A DNA stretch of 64,000 nt from Mycobacterium lacus. Lineage in GTDB: Bacteria > Actinomycetota > Actinomycetes > Mycobacteriales > Mycobacteriaceae. Below, piece after piece: positions 27,380 through 36,597 of this stretch. The translations under genes and the position numbers were made by a program. Location of the stretch: assembly GCF_010731535.1 (NCBI RefSeq), contig NZ_AP022581.1, positions 3,419,952 through 3,483,951 on the forward strand. Direction: 5' to 3'. The notes below the pieces were generated by a model. It had not been told where the DNA came from and ran no database searches. It worked only from the letters and a program-made list of their open reading frames with translations. The number at the start of each line of letters is the position of its first letter. Position 1 is the first letter of the stretch.

Positions 27380-30234
27380 CCGAGAAGTTCACGAACCGCG
27401 CGACGCGGGCCGTAAGGCCGAAGCATCTTGCTCGCGGGGCGCGGGCGAACTCTTTGCGGCCACCAGAACCAGCGCCCGAGAAGCGCAGCGATGGACGGCG
27501 TCATGAACGAACGCACGATCAGCGTGTCGAAGAGCAGCCCGAGGCCGATGGTGGTTCCTATCTGGCCGAGCACCCGCAAATCGCTGACGATGAAGGACGA
27601 CATGGTAGCGGCGAATACCAGGCCCGCGGAAGTGACCACCGCGCCGGTGCCGCCCATCGCACGGATTATGCCTGTCTTTAGTCCGGCTCCGACTTCCTCC
27701 TTGAACCGGGAGATCAACAGCAGGTTGTAGTCGGAGCCCACCGCCAAGAGGATTATGACGGCCAGGGCAAGCACGATCCAATACAACTTGATGCCGAGAA
27801 TATCCTGCCAAACCAGCACGGAGAGCCCAAAAGAGGCACCCAACGAAAGCGCTACCGTGCCCACAATGACGATCGCGGCAACCAGGCTTCGCGTGATGAT
27901 CATCATGATGAGCAGAATCAGGCTCAGCGCGGCTATTCCCGCGATCATCAGATCGTATTTGGCGCCGTCCTGGATGTCCTTGTACGTCGCGGCGGTACCG
28001 GCCAAATAGATGTTCGAGCCCGCCAAGATGGTGCCCTTCACTGCCTCGCGCGCGGCGTTGCGGATCGGGTCGATATGCGAAATGCCCTCCGGCGTAGCGG
28101 GATCGCCTTCATGGGAGATGATCATCCGTGCGGCCCTGCCGTCCGGCGAGAGGAACAGTTTTAGACCCCTCTTGAATTCCGGGTTGTCGAAAGCCTCTGG
28201 AGGCATGTAGAAGGAATCGTCCATCTTGGCGGCGTCAAAGGCTTGGCCGAGGGCGGTCGCGTTGTCGGTCATAGCCTGCGTCTGTGCGTTGATCCCGGAG
28301 TTGGTGGCGTAGCTGGACAGGACCAGTTCCAGGTTTTTCCTCTGACTGGCGATCTGTTCCGGGAGCAGCGCGACTAGTTGCGGCTGGACCGCATCCAATT
28401 TGTCCAATGTTGCGGTGAGATTTTGGAACTGTTCGCTGAGCTGGTCAATACCGTCGACGGCGTCAAAGACGTTTCTCAACGCGAAGCAGACGGGGATATC
28501 GTAGCAGTGCCGTTCCCAGTAGAAATAACTGCGAATCGGCCTAAAGAAGTCGTCGAAATTGGCGATCTTATCGCGCAGGTCATTGATCGTGGCGATCGTG
28601 TCGTGAAAGCTTTGGGTCTCGGCGTGCGTGGCCGCGGCGAGCTGCTGCTGCAGAGCAAGCTGTTGCTCCAGAATGTTGATCGTTTTCCGAAGCTCGCCGG
28701 CCTGTGTCAGCAAGTCGTTCGCCCGGTCTCGCTGGTATGTCAAGTTCTCCACCTGGCCGGTGCTTTGCGCGCTGATCTGAAACGGTATCGAGGTGTGCTC
28801 GATCGGGGTTCCCAAGGGCCTAGTCATCGATTGCACCAGGGAGATGCCGGGGAGGTGGAAGATCGCTTTCGCCACCCTTTCGAGGACGAGCATGTTGGCC
28901 GGGTTACGCATGTCGTGATCGGTTTCGATCATCAGCAGTTCGGGATTCAGCCGGGCCGCAGAAAAGTGTCGTTCCGCGGCCGCGTAACCGATATTGGCCG
29001 GGGCAGTGGTCGGCATGTAGGAGCGGGCGTCGTAGCTGGTGTTGTATCCCGGCAGAGCGAGCAGGCCGACGATGGCGACCGCGCACGTGACCGCAAAGAT
29101 GGGTGCGGGCCAGCGGACGATGGCGGTGCCAATACGCCGCCATCCCCGGGTCCTCATCATTCGTTTGGGTTCGAAGAGACCGAAATGACTGCCGACGGTC
29201 AGCGCGGCCGGGACCAGGGTGAGCGCGGCCACCAGTGAGACGAGAATGCCCGTTGCGGCGGGAACGCCCAGGCTTTGGAAATACGGCAGTCGGGTAAAGC
29301 TCAGACAGAGCACCGCGCCGGCGACGGTTAAACCTGAGCCCAAGATCACGTGGGCGGTCCCACGGTACATGGTGTAGAAGGCAGTTTCGGAATCCTGTGC
29401 CGCGTGGCGCGACTCGTGATAACGGCCTAGGAAAAATATCGCGTAGTCCGTGCCGGCGGCAATGACCAGTAGCGTGAGCAGATTGGTCGAGTACGTCGAA
29501 AGTCCGATGAGCCCGTAGTTGCCGAGAACAGCGACGAATCCACGGGCCGCGGCCAACTCGATGAGGACCATGAGCAGCACGAGGATCATGGTGATGGCGG
29601 AGCGGTAGACCCAAAACAACATCACCGCGATCACCAGCAGAGTCACCAAGGTGACCTTGAGGATTCCCTTGCTGCCCACCTCGAACTGATCCGTGATGAG
29701 CGGCGCCGCGCCGGTGACGTAGGCCTTGATGCCGGGCGGTGGTGGCGTGTTTGCGACGATGTCGCGGACGGCGTCGACGGACTCGATTGACTTAGCCTCG
29801 CCCTGATTACCGGCAAGGTAGACCTGAACGTATGCGGCCTTGCCGTCGTTGCTTTGTGAGCCCGCCGCCGTCAGCGGGTCCCCCCAGAAGTCCTGGACGT
29901 GCTGGACATGTTTGGTGTCTTGTTCGAGCCTGTGAACCAGGGTGTTGTAAAACCGGTGGGCGTCGTCGCCAAGGGGCTTGTCGCCTTCCAACAGGATCAT
30001 CGCCGCACTGTCGGAATCGAACTCGCGGAACACTTTGCCCATGCGATGCATTGCCTGTAGGGACGGCGCATCCGCGGACTGCAGGGACACGTTATGCGCT
30101 TTCGCCACGTCCTCCAACTTCGGTACCAAGATGTTCGTGACGGCGGCCAGACCCACCCAAAACAGCAGGATCGGCACCGAAAGCCGGCGGATGGAGTGTG
30201 CCAGGGACGATCGGGAGACGTGATGGTTGCTCAT
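27337..30234 (-). CDS. MmpL-family RND transporter
   Basis: The 965-residue protein is a mycobacterial MmpL (RND superfamily) that exports lipids or siderophores across the inner membrane. The plan is standard: a first membrane helix ([16 protein letters not shown]), periplasmic domain 1, a helix bundle with [16 protein letters not shown] (the Asp-Tyr proton relay), a long periplasmic domain 2 containing a coiled-coil-like stretch ([19 protein letters not shown]), then a second bundle with [16 protein letters not shown]. The two-domain arrangement with a partner MmpS fits the MmpL4/MmpL5 group. The ATG overlaps the mmpS stop by 4 bases. H37Rv has no mmpL between Rv3273 and Rv3274c, so this cassette is extra here. 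The C-terminus runs into the convergent SulP gene. Confidence 0.92.
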   Translation of the reverse strand: MSNHHVSRSSLAHSIRRLSVPILLFWVGLAAVTNILVPKLEDVAKAHNVSLQSADAPSLQAMHRMGKVFREFDSDSAAMILLEGDKPLGDDAHRFYNTLVHRLEQDTKHVQHVQDFWGDPLTAAGSQSNDGKAAYVQVYLAGNQGEAKSIESVDAVRDIVANTPPPPGIKAYVTGAAPLITDQFEVGSKGILKVTLVTLLVIAVMLFWVYRSAITMILVLLMVLIELAAARGFVAVLGNYGLIGLSTYSTNLLTLLVIAAGTDYAIFFLGRYHESRHAAQDSETAFYTMYRGTAHVILGSGLTVAGAVLCLSFTRLPYFQSLGVPAATGILVSLVAALTLVPAALTVGSHFGLFEPKRMMRTRGWRRIGTAIVRWPAPIFAVTCAVAIVGLLALPGYNTSYDARSYMPTTAPANIGYAAAERHFSAARLNPELLMIETDHDMRNPANMLVLERVAKAIFHLPGISLVQSMTRPLGTPIEHTSIPFQISAQSTGQVENLTYQRDRANDLLTQAGELRKTINILEQQLALQQQLAAATHAETQSFHDTIATINDLRDKIANFDDFFRPIRSYFYWERHCYDIPVCFALRNVFDAVDGIDQLSEQFQNLTATLDKLDAVQPQLVALLPEQIASQRKNLELVLSSYATNSGINAQTQAMTDNATALGQAFDAAKMDDSFYMPPEAFDNPEFKRGLKLFLSPDGRAARMIISHEGDPATPEGISHIDPIRNAAREAVKGTILAGSNIYLAGTAATYKDIQDGAKYDLMIAGIAALSLILLIMMIITRSLVAAIVIVGTVALSLGASFGLSVLVWQDILGIKLYWIVLALAVIILLAVGSDYNLLLISRFKEEVGAGLKTGIIRAMGGTGAVVTSAGLVFAATMSSFIVSDLRVLGQIGTTIGLGLLFDTLIVRSFMTPSIAALLGRWFWWPQRVRPRPASKMLRPYGPRRAVRELLGYVPTDSSGHTMPS

Positions 30235-30677
30235 GCGGATTTCACCAGGCAGAAGGTATAGGCGTTCACTTTGTTGACGATCCTTTCGTCCTTGACTTCA
30301 CCGTCCACAGTGATGCGGCAGCCCAGGGAATCGCTATTGCCTTGCGCCACAAGGTTGGTGAACGCACCTGGTTGTGTCGTCACCATGGTCAACGACCACG
30401 GCAGGGTCGCGTTGCGGACTTGCTGCGGTGTGACGTTGATGTCCAAGTAGTTGATGGTCGCAACCGCGCCGGGGTTGCCAAAGACCTCCAGAGTGATGCG
30501 CTTGGGGTTGAACGGGACAATGTCATTCGCGATGGCGCCGCCAGTCGACGTGGTGTTGTGCGAACCGAAGATTCCATGCAGCCGATAGACACCGAACCCC
30601 GCGGCGGCGACCACGACCACCGCGACCAGCAGCATCCACCACCGTCTCGCCAGCCGGAGGATCGAAATCCCTTTCAC
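30231..30677 (-). CDS. MmpS-family accessory protein
   Basis: The 148-residue protein is the small partner of an MmpL transporter. It has a short cytoplasmic N-terminus, one membrane helix ([19 protein letters not shown], residues ~13-31) and a periplasmic beta-sandwich with [19 protein letters not shown] and the terminal [20 protein letters not shown] with two conserved cysteines. In MmpS4/MmpS5 systems the pair exports siderophores or drugs. It overlaps mmpL by 4 bases and is 163 bases downstream of the tetR gene on the same strand. A palindromic operator candidate lies 86 bases upstream. Confidence 0.9.
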   Translation of the reverse strand: MKGISILRLARRWWMLLVAVVVVAAAGFGVYRLHGIFGSHNTTSTGGAIANDIVPFNPKRITLEVFGNPGAVATINYLDINVTPQQVRNATLPWSLTMVTTQPGAFTNLVAQGNSDSLGCRITVDGEVKDERIVNKVNAYTFCLVKSA

Positions 30678-30762
30678 CCGTTAGCCTTTCGACGACCGGT
30701 GGCACACCACTTGTGCGAGGGCATCATGTCTTGCGCTTGGAGCGGGAAACCGACGGCTATAA

Positions 30763-30775
30763 CAGTACGGTACGG
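30763..30775. promoter_or_regulatory. Probable TetR operator upstream of mmpS
   Basis: CAGTACGGTACGG is an imperfect palindrome. Its reverse complement differs from the site at 31472-31484 at one position in 13; ACAGTACGGTAC (12 bases) is identical on the opposite strand there. It lies 86 bases upstream of the mmpS start. Confidence 0.65.
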
Positions 30776-30840
30776 GACCGGACATCACAAGGAACGCTGG
30801 CGTGCACATCCAAACGCGCGGCTGGGCAGCGGCTGGACGG

Positions 30841-31437
30841 TTACTTGGTGATACGGGTGAGGCTGGGCAGGACGACGTCGTCGACCAGGGCTTGCACGGT
30901 GTGCTTGGTGGGCGGCCGGTTCGCGATGATGGACCGGAATATCAGGTAGCCGGGCAGCAGGTCCCAGAGTTCGTTCCCGATCGCGGCCGGATCAATCTCG
31001 CCGCGCTCTACGGCCTGCTGCAGGATGTGTTGGATCAACGCCTTGCGCTGATCGAGAAACTGATGCTGCATGACGTCGTTGAGTGCGGGGTTGCGCGACA
31101 CCTCGACAAGCACCGCGCGCATGGTGCTGGAATGCTGGCGCGCCTGCTCGCACACCAGCTCCCCCACCCGTAGCAAGTCGCCGCGCAGCGTGCCGGTATC
31201 GGGCGGGAGAGCGACCTGGCGGATGCCCTCGACGAACGCGGCCAACACCAGCTCGGCTTTCGACTTCCAACGCCGGTACACCGTGGCCTTGCTGGCCTTG
31301 GCGGTCGCCGCGACCGCATCCACCGTCAACCCGTCATACCCGTGTTGCTGCAGCAGCCGCAGCGTCACCTCGAGCAACTCGGCCTCGCGCGGCGACCACG
31401 GCGAGGACTGCGCGGCGCGATCGGCAATCTGGGTCAC
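30841..31437 (-). CDS. TetR-family regulator of the mmpS-mmpL cassette
   Basis: The 198-residue protein has the TetR N-terminal helix-turn-helix at residues ~20-65: LLQQHGYDGLTVDAVAATAK then ASKATVYRRWKSKAEL. The remainder is an all-helical ligand-binding domain of the AcrR C-terminal type (MRAVLVEVSRNPALNDVM, GELWD-like NELWDLLPGYLIFR). The gene lies upstream of mmpS on the same strand, and nearly identical palindromes precede both tetR and mmpS. The simplest reading is an autoregulated repressor that also controls mmpS-mmpL and responds to a transported compound. That control is inferred. Confidence 0.88.
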   Translation of the reverse strand: MTQIADRAAQSSPWSPREAELLEVTLRLLQQHGYDGLTVDAVAATAKASKATVYRRWKSKAELVLAAFVEGIRQVALPPDTGTLRGDLLRVGELVCEQARQHSSTMRAVLVEVSRNPALNDVMQHQFLDQRKALIQHILQQAVERGEIDPAAIGNELWDLLPGYLIFRSIIANRPPTKHTVQALVDDVVLPSLTRITK

Positions 31438-31471
31438 ACGTCCACGATAGAGCCGCTATGGCAGTACAGCC

Positions 31472-31484
31472 CAGTACCGTACTG
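31472..31484. promoter_or_regulatory. Perfect palindromic operator upstream of tetR
   Basis: CAGTACCGTACTG is a perfect palindrome around a central C, 35 bases upstream of the tetR start and inside the 68-base gap to fadE25. An additional half-site CAGTAC lies at 31462-31467. Confidence 0.7.
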
Positions 31485-31505
31485 TCCCGCTACCGACAAC
31501 AAGAA

Positions 31506-32675
31506 TCAGCGCAGCAATGCCCGCGACATCACCACGCGCTGAATCTGATTGGTGCCCTCGTAGATTTGGGTGATCTTGGCGTCGCGCATGAAGCGCTCGA
31601 CGGGGAAGTCGGTGGTATAACCCGCGCCGCCGAAAAGTTGCACGGCGTCGGTGGTGACCTCCATCGCCATGTCGGAGGCGAAGCATTTCGACGCCGCCGA
31701 GATGAAACCCAGGTCCGGCTCGCCGCGTTCGGCGCGCGCGGCGGCGGTATAGACCATCAGCCGCGCCGCCTCCACCTTCATCGCCATGTCGGCCAGCATG
31801 AACTGCACGGCCTGGAAGCTGCTGATCGATCCGCCGAACTGCTTGCGCTCCTTGGTGTAGGCGATGGCAGCGTCCAGCGCGCCCTGGGCGATCCCGACGG
31901 CCTGGGCGCCGATCGTCGGGCGGGTGTGGTCCAACGTCGCCAGCGCGGTCTTGAAGCCGGTACCCGGCGCGCCGATGATCCGATCGCCGGGGATGCGGCA
32001 GTTCTCGAAGTACAGCTCGGTGGTCGGCGAGCCCTTGATGCCCAGCTTCTTTTCCTTGGGACCAACGATGAACCCTTCGTCGTCCTTGTGCACCATGAAT
32101 GCCGAGATGCCGTTGGCGCCCTTGTCCGGATCGGTGACCGCCATCACCGTGTACCAGGTCGACTTGCCGCCGTTGGTGATCCAGCACTTGGCGCCGTTGA
32201 GAATCCAGTCGTCCCCGTCGGCCTTGGCGCGGGTCCGCATGGACGCCGCGTCGCTGCCGGCTTCGCGCTCACTCAGCGCATACGACGCCATCGCCCCTTC
32301 GGAGGCCAGCGACGGCAAGACCTGTTTCTTCAGCTCTTCGGAACCCCGCAGGATAAGGCCCATGGTGCCGAGCTTGTTGACTGCGGGGATCAACGAGGCA
32401 GACGCGTCGACGCGCGCCACTTCCTCGATCACGATGCAGGCGGCCACCGAGTCCGCGCCCTGACCGCCGTACTCCTCGGGCACGTGCACGGCGTTGAAAC
32501 CGGAGGAATTGAGCGCCACTAGTGCTTCCTCTGGGAACCGGGCTTTCTCGTCCACGTCAGCCGCGTACGGAGCGATTTCCTTTTCCGCCAGCGCGCGGAT
32601 CGCCGCCCGCAACTCGTCGTGCTCCTCGGGCAGCTTGAACACGTCGAACGTGGGGTTGCCGGCCCAACCAACCAT
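31506..32675 (-). CDS. fadE25: Acyl-CoA dehydrogenase FadE25
   Basis: This is a flavin acyl-CoA dehydrogenase of beta-oxidation or branched-chain acyl-CoA breakdown, corresponding to Rv3274c. The 389-residue product from ATG 32675 starts MVGWAGNPTFDVFKLPEEHD, as in M. tuberculosis; GGAGG lies 5 bases upstream of this ATG, whereas a second ATG directly before it is too close. Motifs include YALSEREAGSDAASMRT and WITNGG for FAD/substrate binding, RKQFGGSISSFQAVQFMLAD and the catalytic Glu373 in IYEGTNQIQR. It is the gene upstream of tetR. The nearby acyl-CoA carboxylase genes suggest a shared propionate or odd-chain context. Confidence 0.95.
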   Translation of the reverse strand: MVGWAGNPTFDVFKLPEEHDELRAAIRALAEKEIAPYAADVDEKARFPEEALVALNSSGFNAVHVPEEYGGQGADSVAACIVIEEVARVDASASLIPAVNKLGTMGLILRGSEELKKQVLPSLASEGAMASYALSEREAGSDAASMRTRAKADGDDWILNGAKCWITNGGKSTWYTVMAVTDPDKGANGISAFMVHKDDEGFIVGPKEKKLGIKGSPTTELYFENCRIPGDRIIGAPGTGFKTALATLDHTRPTIGAQAVGIAQGALDAAIAYTKERKQFGGSISSFQAVQFMLADMAMKVEAARLMVYTAAARAERGEPDLGFISAASKCFASDMAMEVTTDAVQLFGGAGYTTDFPVERFMRDAKITQIYEGTNQIQRVVMSRALLR

Positions 32676-32727
32676 CATGACCTCCTTTTCGTCTGACGAC
32701 GTTGCGACCGCTCGCGGTCCGCCATGG

Positions 32728-32751
32728 GGGGCACCACCCGCGTGCGGGGGA
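32728..32751 (+). repeat. Dispersed GC-rich palindromic repeat, copy 2
   Basis: The 24-base core (GGGGCACCACCCGC... to GCGGGGGA) matches the element at 3065-3088 with two substitutions. It lies 53 bases upstream of the fadE25 start, between fadE25 and purE. Confidence 0.6.
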
Positions 32752-32769
32752 GAGTCAGACAATTCGACA

Positions 32770-33285
32770 TTAGTCGCCGGTTAACTTACTCCGACGCTCC
32801 TGCAGCGCGGCGTCCTTGGCCCGCACCGCATCGGCCAGCTGGTCCGAGAACGCGACGATCCGCGCCCGCAGCTGCGGGTCGGACGATCCCAGAATCCGCA
32901 CCGCCAGCAGGCCGGCGTTGCGCGCGCCGCCAATCGACACCGTAGCCACCGGAACTCCCGCCGGCATCTGCACGATCGACAGCAGCGAGTCGAGGCCGTC
33001 CAGCCGAGCCAGCGGCACCGGCACCCCGATCACCGGCAGCGGTGTCGCCGCAGCGACCATGCCGGGCAGGTGCGCGGCCCCGCCGGCTCCGGCGATGATC
33101 ACCTCGATGCCGCGGTCGGCCGCGCTGCGCGCGTAGTCGAACATCACGGCCGGCGTGCGATGCGCCGAGACCACCCGAACCTCGTTCGGGATGCCGAACT
33201 CGTCCAGCGCCTCGGCGGCGTCGGCCATCACCGACCAGTCGCTGTCGCTGCCCATGATCACCGCGACCCGCGGCTGCTCAGCCAT
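32770..33285 (-). CDS. purE: N5-carboxyaminoimidazole ribonucleotide mutase
   Basis: PurE (class I) converts N5-CAIR to CAIR in purine synthesis. The 171-residue protein begins [20 protein letters not shown] with the signature G-S-D-S-D at 12-16, followed by [10 protein letters not shown] with the catalytic His, and [14 protein letters not shown]. The ATG at 33285 overlaps the purK stop by 8 bases, so purK and purE form one operon. It corresponds to Rv3275c. Confidence 0.95.
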   Translation of the reverse strand: MAEQPRVAVIMGSDSDWSVMADAAEALDEFGIPNEVRVVSAHRTPAVMFDYARSAADRGIEVIIAGAGGAAHLPGMVAAATPLPVIGVPVPLARLDGLDSLLSIVQMPAGVPVATVSIGGARNAGLLAVRILGSSDPQLRARIVAFSDQLADAVRAKDAALQERRSKLTGD

Positions 33286-34483
33286 GCGGCTCCCATCCGT
33301 CCGTCCACTGCCCGTGTGACAACCAGTGCGCCGCCAGCTCGGCGCGTTCACGCAGCTGGCCGACATCGTCGCCGAGAAGGTTGATGTGCCCGATCTTGCG
33401 ACCCGGCCGTTCGGCCTTGCCATAGAGGTGCACCCGGGCGTCCGGCATCCGTGCGAATAAGTGGTGCAACCGCTCGTCGAGGGTCATCGCCGGGGGCCGC
33501 GGGGCGCCCAGCACGTTGGCCATCACCGTCACCGGAACAATGGCGGCGGTGTCGCCTAGCGGATAATCCAGCACCGCGCGCAGATGCTGCTCGAATTGGC
33601 TGGTGCGAGCCCCGTCCATGGTCCAGTGTCCGGAGTTGTGCGGCCGCATCGCGAGCTCGTTGACCAACAGTGCGCTCTCGCTGGTCTCGAACAGCTCGAC
33701 CGCGAGCACGCCGACGACACCAAGTTCGGCCGCCAACCGCAACGCCAGCTGCTGCGCCGCGGCAGCGACTTCGTCGGGCAACGCGGGCGCGGGGGCAGTC
33801 ACCTGCACGCAGATCCCGTCCCGCTGTGCGGTTTCGACCACCGGCCATGCCGCGCCCTGGCCCAACGGCGATCGCGCCACCAATGCCGACAGTTCGCGAC
33901 GCAGTTCCACCCGCTCCTCCAGCAGCACCGGGATCCCCTCGGCGAGGTATCCGCGTGCGATCTCACGGGCGTGCGCCAGATCAGGCGCCATCCGCACGCC
34001 TCGGCCGTCGTAGCCGCCGCGGACCGCCTTGACCACCATCGGGCCCTGCACGCGCCGAGCCAGGGCGTCCAGATCCTCGAGCCCGGCGGCGCTTTCGATG
34101 CCGACGTAGCGCGGCACCGGGGCGCCGAGCTCTTCCAGCCGCCGACGCATGACGAGCTTGTCCTGGGCGTGCACGAGCGCTTGCGGCGGTGGTGCCACGT
34201 TGACGCCCTCGGCGACCAGCTTGTCCAACAGCTCGGTCGGCACGTGCTCATGGTCGAAGGTCAGCACATCGGCTCCGGCGGCGACGCGGCGCAGGTCTTC
34301 GAGATCGGTGTGCGCGCCGATCACCACATCGGGGGTGACCTGCGCGGCGGGATCGTCGTCGGCGGCAGCGAGCACCCGCAGGCTCTGGCCGAGCGCAATC
34401 GCGGCCTGATGGGTCATGCGGGCAAGTTGACCGCCGCCGACCATCGCAACGACGGGGGTGCGCATGATCGACACGGCCATCAT
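33278..34483 (-). CDS. purK: N5-carboxyaminoimidazole ribonucleotide synthase
   Basis: PurK uses ATP and bicarbonate to carboxylate AIR. The ATP-grasp protein of about 401 residues has [18 protein letters not shown] at the N-terminus, [26 protein letters not shown] (the ATP-binding loop), [13 protein letters not shown] and [26 protein letters not shown], the last containing the metal ligands. The ATG at 34483 ([10 protein letters not shown]) fits relatives; ATG 34465 is an alternative. It corresponds to Rv3276c and is translated with purE. It is divergent from the GtrA-type gene. Confidence 0.94.
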   Translation of the reverse strand: MMAVSIMRTPVVAMVGGGQLARMTHQAAIALGQSLRVLAAADDDPAAQVTPDVVIGAHTDLEDLRRVAAGADVLTFDHEHVPTELLDKLVAEGVNVAPPPQALVHAQDKLVMRRRLEELGAPVPRYVGIESAAGLEDLDALARRVQGPMVVKAVRGGYDGRGVRMAPDLAHAREIARGYLAEGIPVLLEERVELRRELSALVARSPLGQGAAWPVVETAQRDGICVQVTAPAPALPDEVAAAAQQLALRLAAELGVVGVLAVELFETSESALLVNELAMRPHNSGHWTMDGARTSQFEQHLRAVLDYPLGDTAAIVPVTVMANVLGAPRPPAMTLDERLHHLFARMPDARVHLYGKAERPGRKIGHINLLGDDVGQLRERAELAAHWLSHGQWTDGWEPHG

Positions 34484-34581
34484 GGTTTCATGGCGCGCGC
34501 GCGGCGTGTTTGGCGGCCGCACTCGTTCTCGCCGCGTACCATTTTGCGTCAATTTTGCCTACGTCCGTACACTGACGTGTT

Positions 34582-35241
34582 GTGTCCTTTGCCGATGCCA
34601 CGATCGCGCGCCTACCCGGGGTGGTCCAGCCCTACGCAGAGCGCCATCACGAGCTCATCAAGTTTGCCATCGTCGGCGGCACCACATTCGTCATCGACTC
34701 GGCGATTTTCTACACCCTCAAGCTGACGATCCTCGAACCCAAACCGGTCACCGCCAAGGTCATCGCCGGCATCGTCGCGGTCATCGCGTCGTACGTCTTG
34801 AACCGGGAATGGAGCTTCCGCGACCGCGGCGGCCGCGAGCGCCATCACGAGGCGCTGCTGTTCTTCGCGTTCAGCGGCGTCGGGGTGCTGCTCAGCATGG
34901 CGCCGCTGTGGATCTCCAGCTACGTCCTGCAGCTGCGGGTGCCTACGGTGTCGCTGACCGTGGAAAACATCGCGGACTTCATCTCCGCCTACATCATTGG
35001 CAACCTGCTGCAGATGGCGTTCCGCTTCTGGGCGTTCCGCCGGTGGGTCTTTCCCGACGAGTTCGCCCGCAATCCCGACAAGGCCCTGGAATCCGCCCTC
35101 ACCGCGGGCGGCATCGCGGAAGTCTTCGAGGACACATTCGAGGGTGGCAACGTCACCCTGCTGCGCGGCTGGCGCAGCCGGGCCAACCGGTTCGCTCAGC
35201 TGGGCGACTCCTCGGAACCCAGCGTGTCGAAAACTTCGTGA
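34582..35241 (+). CDS. GtrA-family membrane protein
   Basis: The 219-residue protein has four predicted membrane helices in a GtrA-like domain: FAIVGGTTFVIDSAIFYTL, VIAGIVAVIASYVLNREWSF, LLFFAFSGVGVLLSMAPLWI and FISAYIIGNLLQMAFRFWAFR. GtrA proteins are thought to flip polyprenyl-linked sugars for cell-wall glycans. It corresponds to Rv3277. The GTG at 34582 has no clear ribosome site and may be leaderless. Its 3' end overlaps the convergent neighbour by 46 bases. Confidence 0.82.
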   Translation: MSFADATIARLPGVVQPYAERHHELIKFAIVGGTTFVIDSAIFYTLKLTILEPKPVTAKVIAGIVAVIASYVLNREWSFRDRGGRERHHEALLFFAFSGVGVLLSMAPLWISSYVLQLRVPTVSLTVENIADFISAYIIGNLLQMAFRFWAFRRWVFPDEFARNPDKALESALTAGGIAEVFEDTFEGGNVTLLRGWRSRANRFAQLGDSSEPSVSKTS

Positions 35242-35714
35242 TACAGCAGCGCGTGCACCTCACGCAGGCGCGGAATGTTGTAGAACTCCAGCGGATCTTG
35301 AGACGCGGACTCGATGATCAGCGTCCCGGTGCGAAACATCCGTTCGAAAAGCTTGTCCCGAAATTCCACGCTGTTGATCCGCGCCAGCGGGATGTCGATC
35401 CCGCTGCGGGTGAGCACACCGTGGCGAAACATCACCCGCCGGTTGGTGACCACGAAATGTGTCGTCAGCCAGCTCAGGAACGGCCACAGCGTGAGCCAGC
35501 CGACGATCACCAGCCAGATCCCCCAGATGACTCCGTAGATCACATTCTTGGCGATCTGTTGCCAATGCGTCGAGTTGACGAACCCAGATCCCAACGCGGC
35601 CAGCCCGGTCACCAGGATTAGCACCAGCACCGGCGAGATCAACCGCTTCCAGTGCGGGTGGCGATGCAGGACGACCCGCTCGCCTTTGGCCAGTGCGTTA
35701 TCGGGATAGCTCAT
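35196..35714 (-). CDS. Membrane protein with PH-like (bPH2) domain
   Basis: The 172-residue protein corresponds to Rv3278c. Two membrane helices (ISPVLVLILVTGLAALGSGF and GVIWGIWLVIVGWLTLWPFL) are followed by a bacterial PH-like domain with FVVTNRRVMFRHGVLTRSGIDIPL and TGTLIIESASQDPLEFYNI. The ATG at 35714 gives MSYPDNALAKGERVVLHRHP, the known N-terminus. The function is unknown. Confidence 0.88.
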   Translation of the reverse strand: MSYPDNALAKGERVVLHRHPHWKRLISPVLVLILVTGLAALGSGFVNSTHWQQIAKNVIYGVIWGIWLVIVGWLTLWPFLSWLTTHFVVTNRRVMFRHGVLTRSGIDIPLARINSVEFRDKLFERMFRTGTLIIESASQDPLEFYNIPRLREVHALLYHEVFDTLGSEESPS

Positions 35715-35745
35715 CTTCGCGACCTTAGCCGCCGGCCGAGCAAAG

Positions 35746-36546
35746 CTAACGCAAATGCACCACGTCACCGGCGGAAATCACCATGGTTTGCACGTCCGTC
35801 GCTAGGCACAGCCGCCCCTGGTCGTCGATGCCGCGCGCGATCCCGACGAATTCGTTGCCGCCGGGCAGCTGAGCGCGCACCCGCGACCCGATCGTCAGGC
35901 AGCGCGCCCGGTAGTCGGCCGCCAGTTGTGGGTCGGCGCTTCGCCACTGGGCGATCCGTAACCGGAGGTCACGCAGGAGCCCCCCGACCAGCCGGTCCCG
36001 ATCGGGTGCCGCCACACCAAGGTCGAGCAGCGAGGTCGCCCCGGGAACATCGACCTCCTCGGGAGACTGGGTGACGTTGAGCCCCAACCCGATTACCACG
36101 ACGGGCCGCGCCACCTCGGCCAGGATCCCCGCGAGCTTGCCGCCCCCGGCCAGCACGTCGTTGGGCCACTTGAGTCCCGCTTCCATCCCGGCGCCTTCGA
36201 TCAGCGGGCTCACGGTGTCGACGACCGCCACACCGGCGGCCAGCGGCAGCCAGCCCCACGCGTCCACCGGCACGTCGGCGGCACACACACCGATCGACAT
36301 CGTGATCTGCGCCCGCGGGGTGGCCGTCCATCCGCGGCCGTGGCGCCCACGCCCGGCGGTCTGGTGCTCGGCAATCAGCACCGCGCCGCCGATATCGACC
36401 CCCGCCGCCGCGCGGGCCAGCAGGTCGGCGTTGGTGGAACCGGTCTGCGCGACGACGTCGAGTTGCCGCCACCCCGTTCCGGTGCCGATCAGCTCATCAC
36501 GCAATGAGTGTTCGTCCAGGGGCAGCCTGAGCCGATCACGGTCCAT
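35746..36546 (-). CDS. birA: Biotin--protein ligase (monofunctional)
   Basis: BirA attaches biotin to the carboxyl carrier domain of AccA proteins. The 266-residue enzyme lacks the N-terminal DNA-binding domain of E. coli BirA. It contains [17 protein letters not shown] (biotinyl-AMP loop), [18 protein letters not shown] and [10 protein letters not shown]. It corresponds to Rv3279c and is divergent from accD5, whose complex it serves with AccA3 at 44304. Confidence 0.94.
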   Translation of the reverse strand: MDRDRLRLPLDEHSLRDELIGTGTGWRQLDVVAQTGSTNADLLARAAAGVDIGGAVLIAEHQTAGRGRHGRGWTATPRAQITMSIGVCAADVPVDAWGWLPLAAGVAVVDTVSPLIEGAGMEAGLKWPNDVLAGGGKLAGILAEVARPVVVIGLGLNVTQSPEEVDVPGATSLLDLGVAAPDRDRLVGGLLRDLRLRIAQWRSADPQLAADYRARCLTIGSRVRAQLPGGNEFVGIARGIDDQGRLCLATDVQTMVISAGDVVHLR

Positions 36547-36597
36547 CGCCCCAGCCTAAAGAGGCACGCCCAGCGGTTGCCGATACCATCGACTCCC

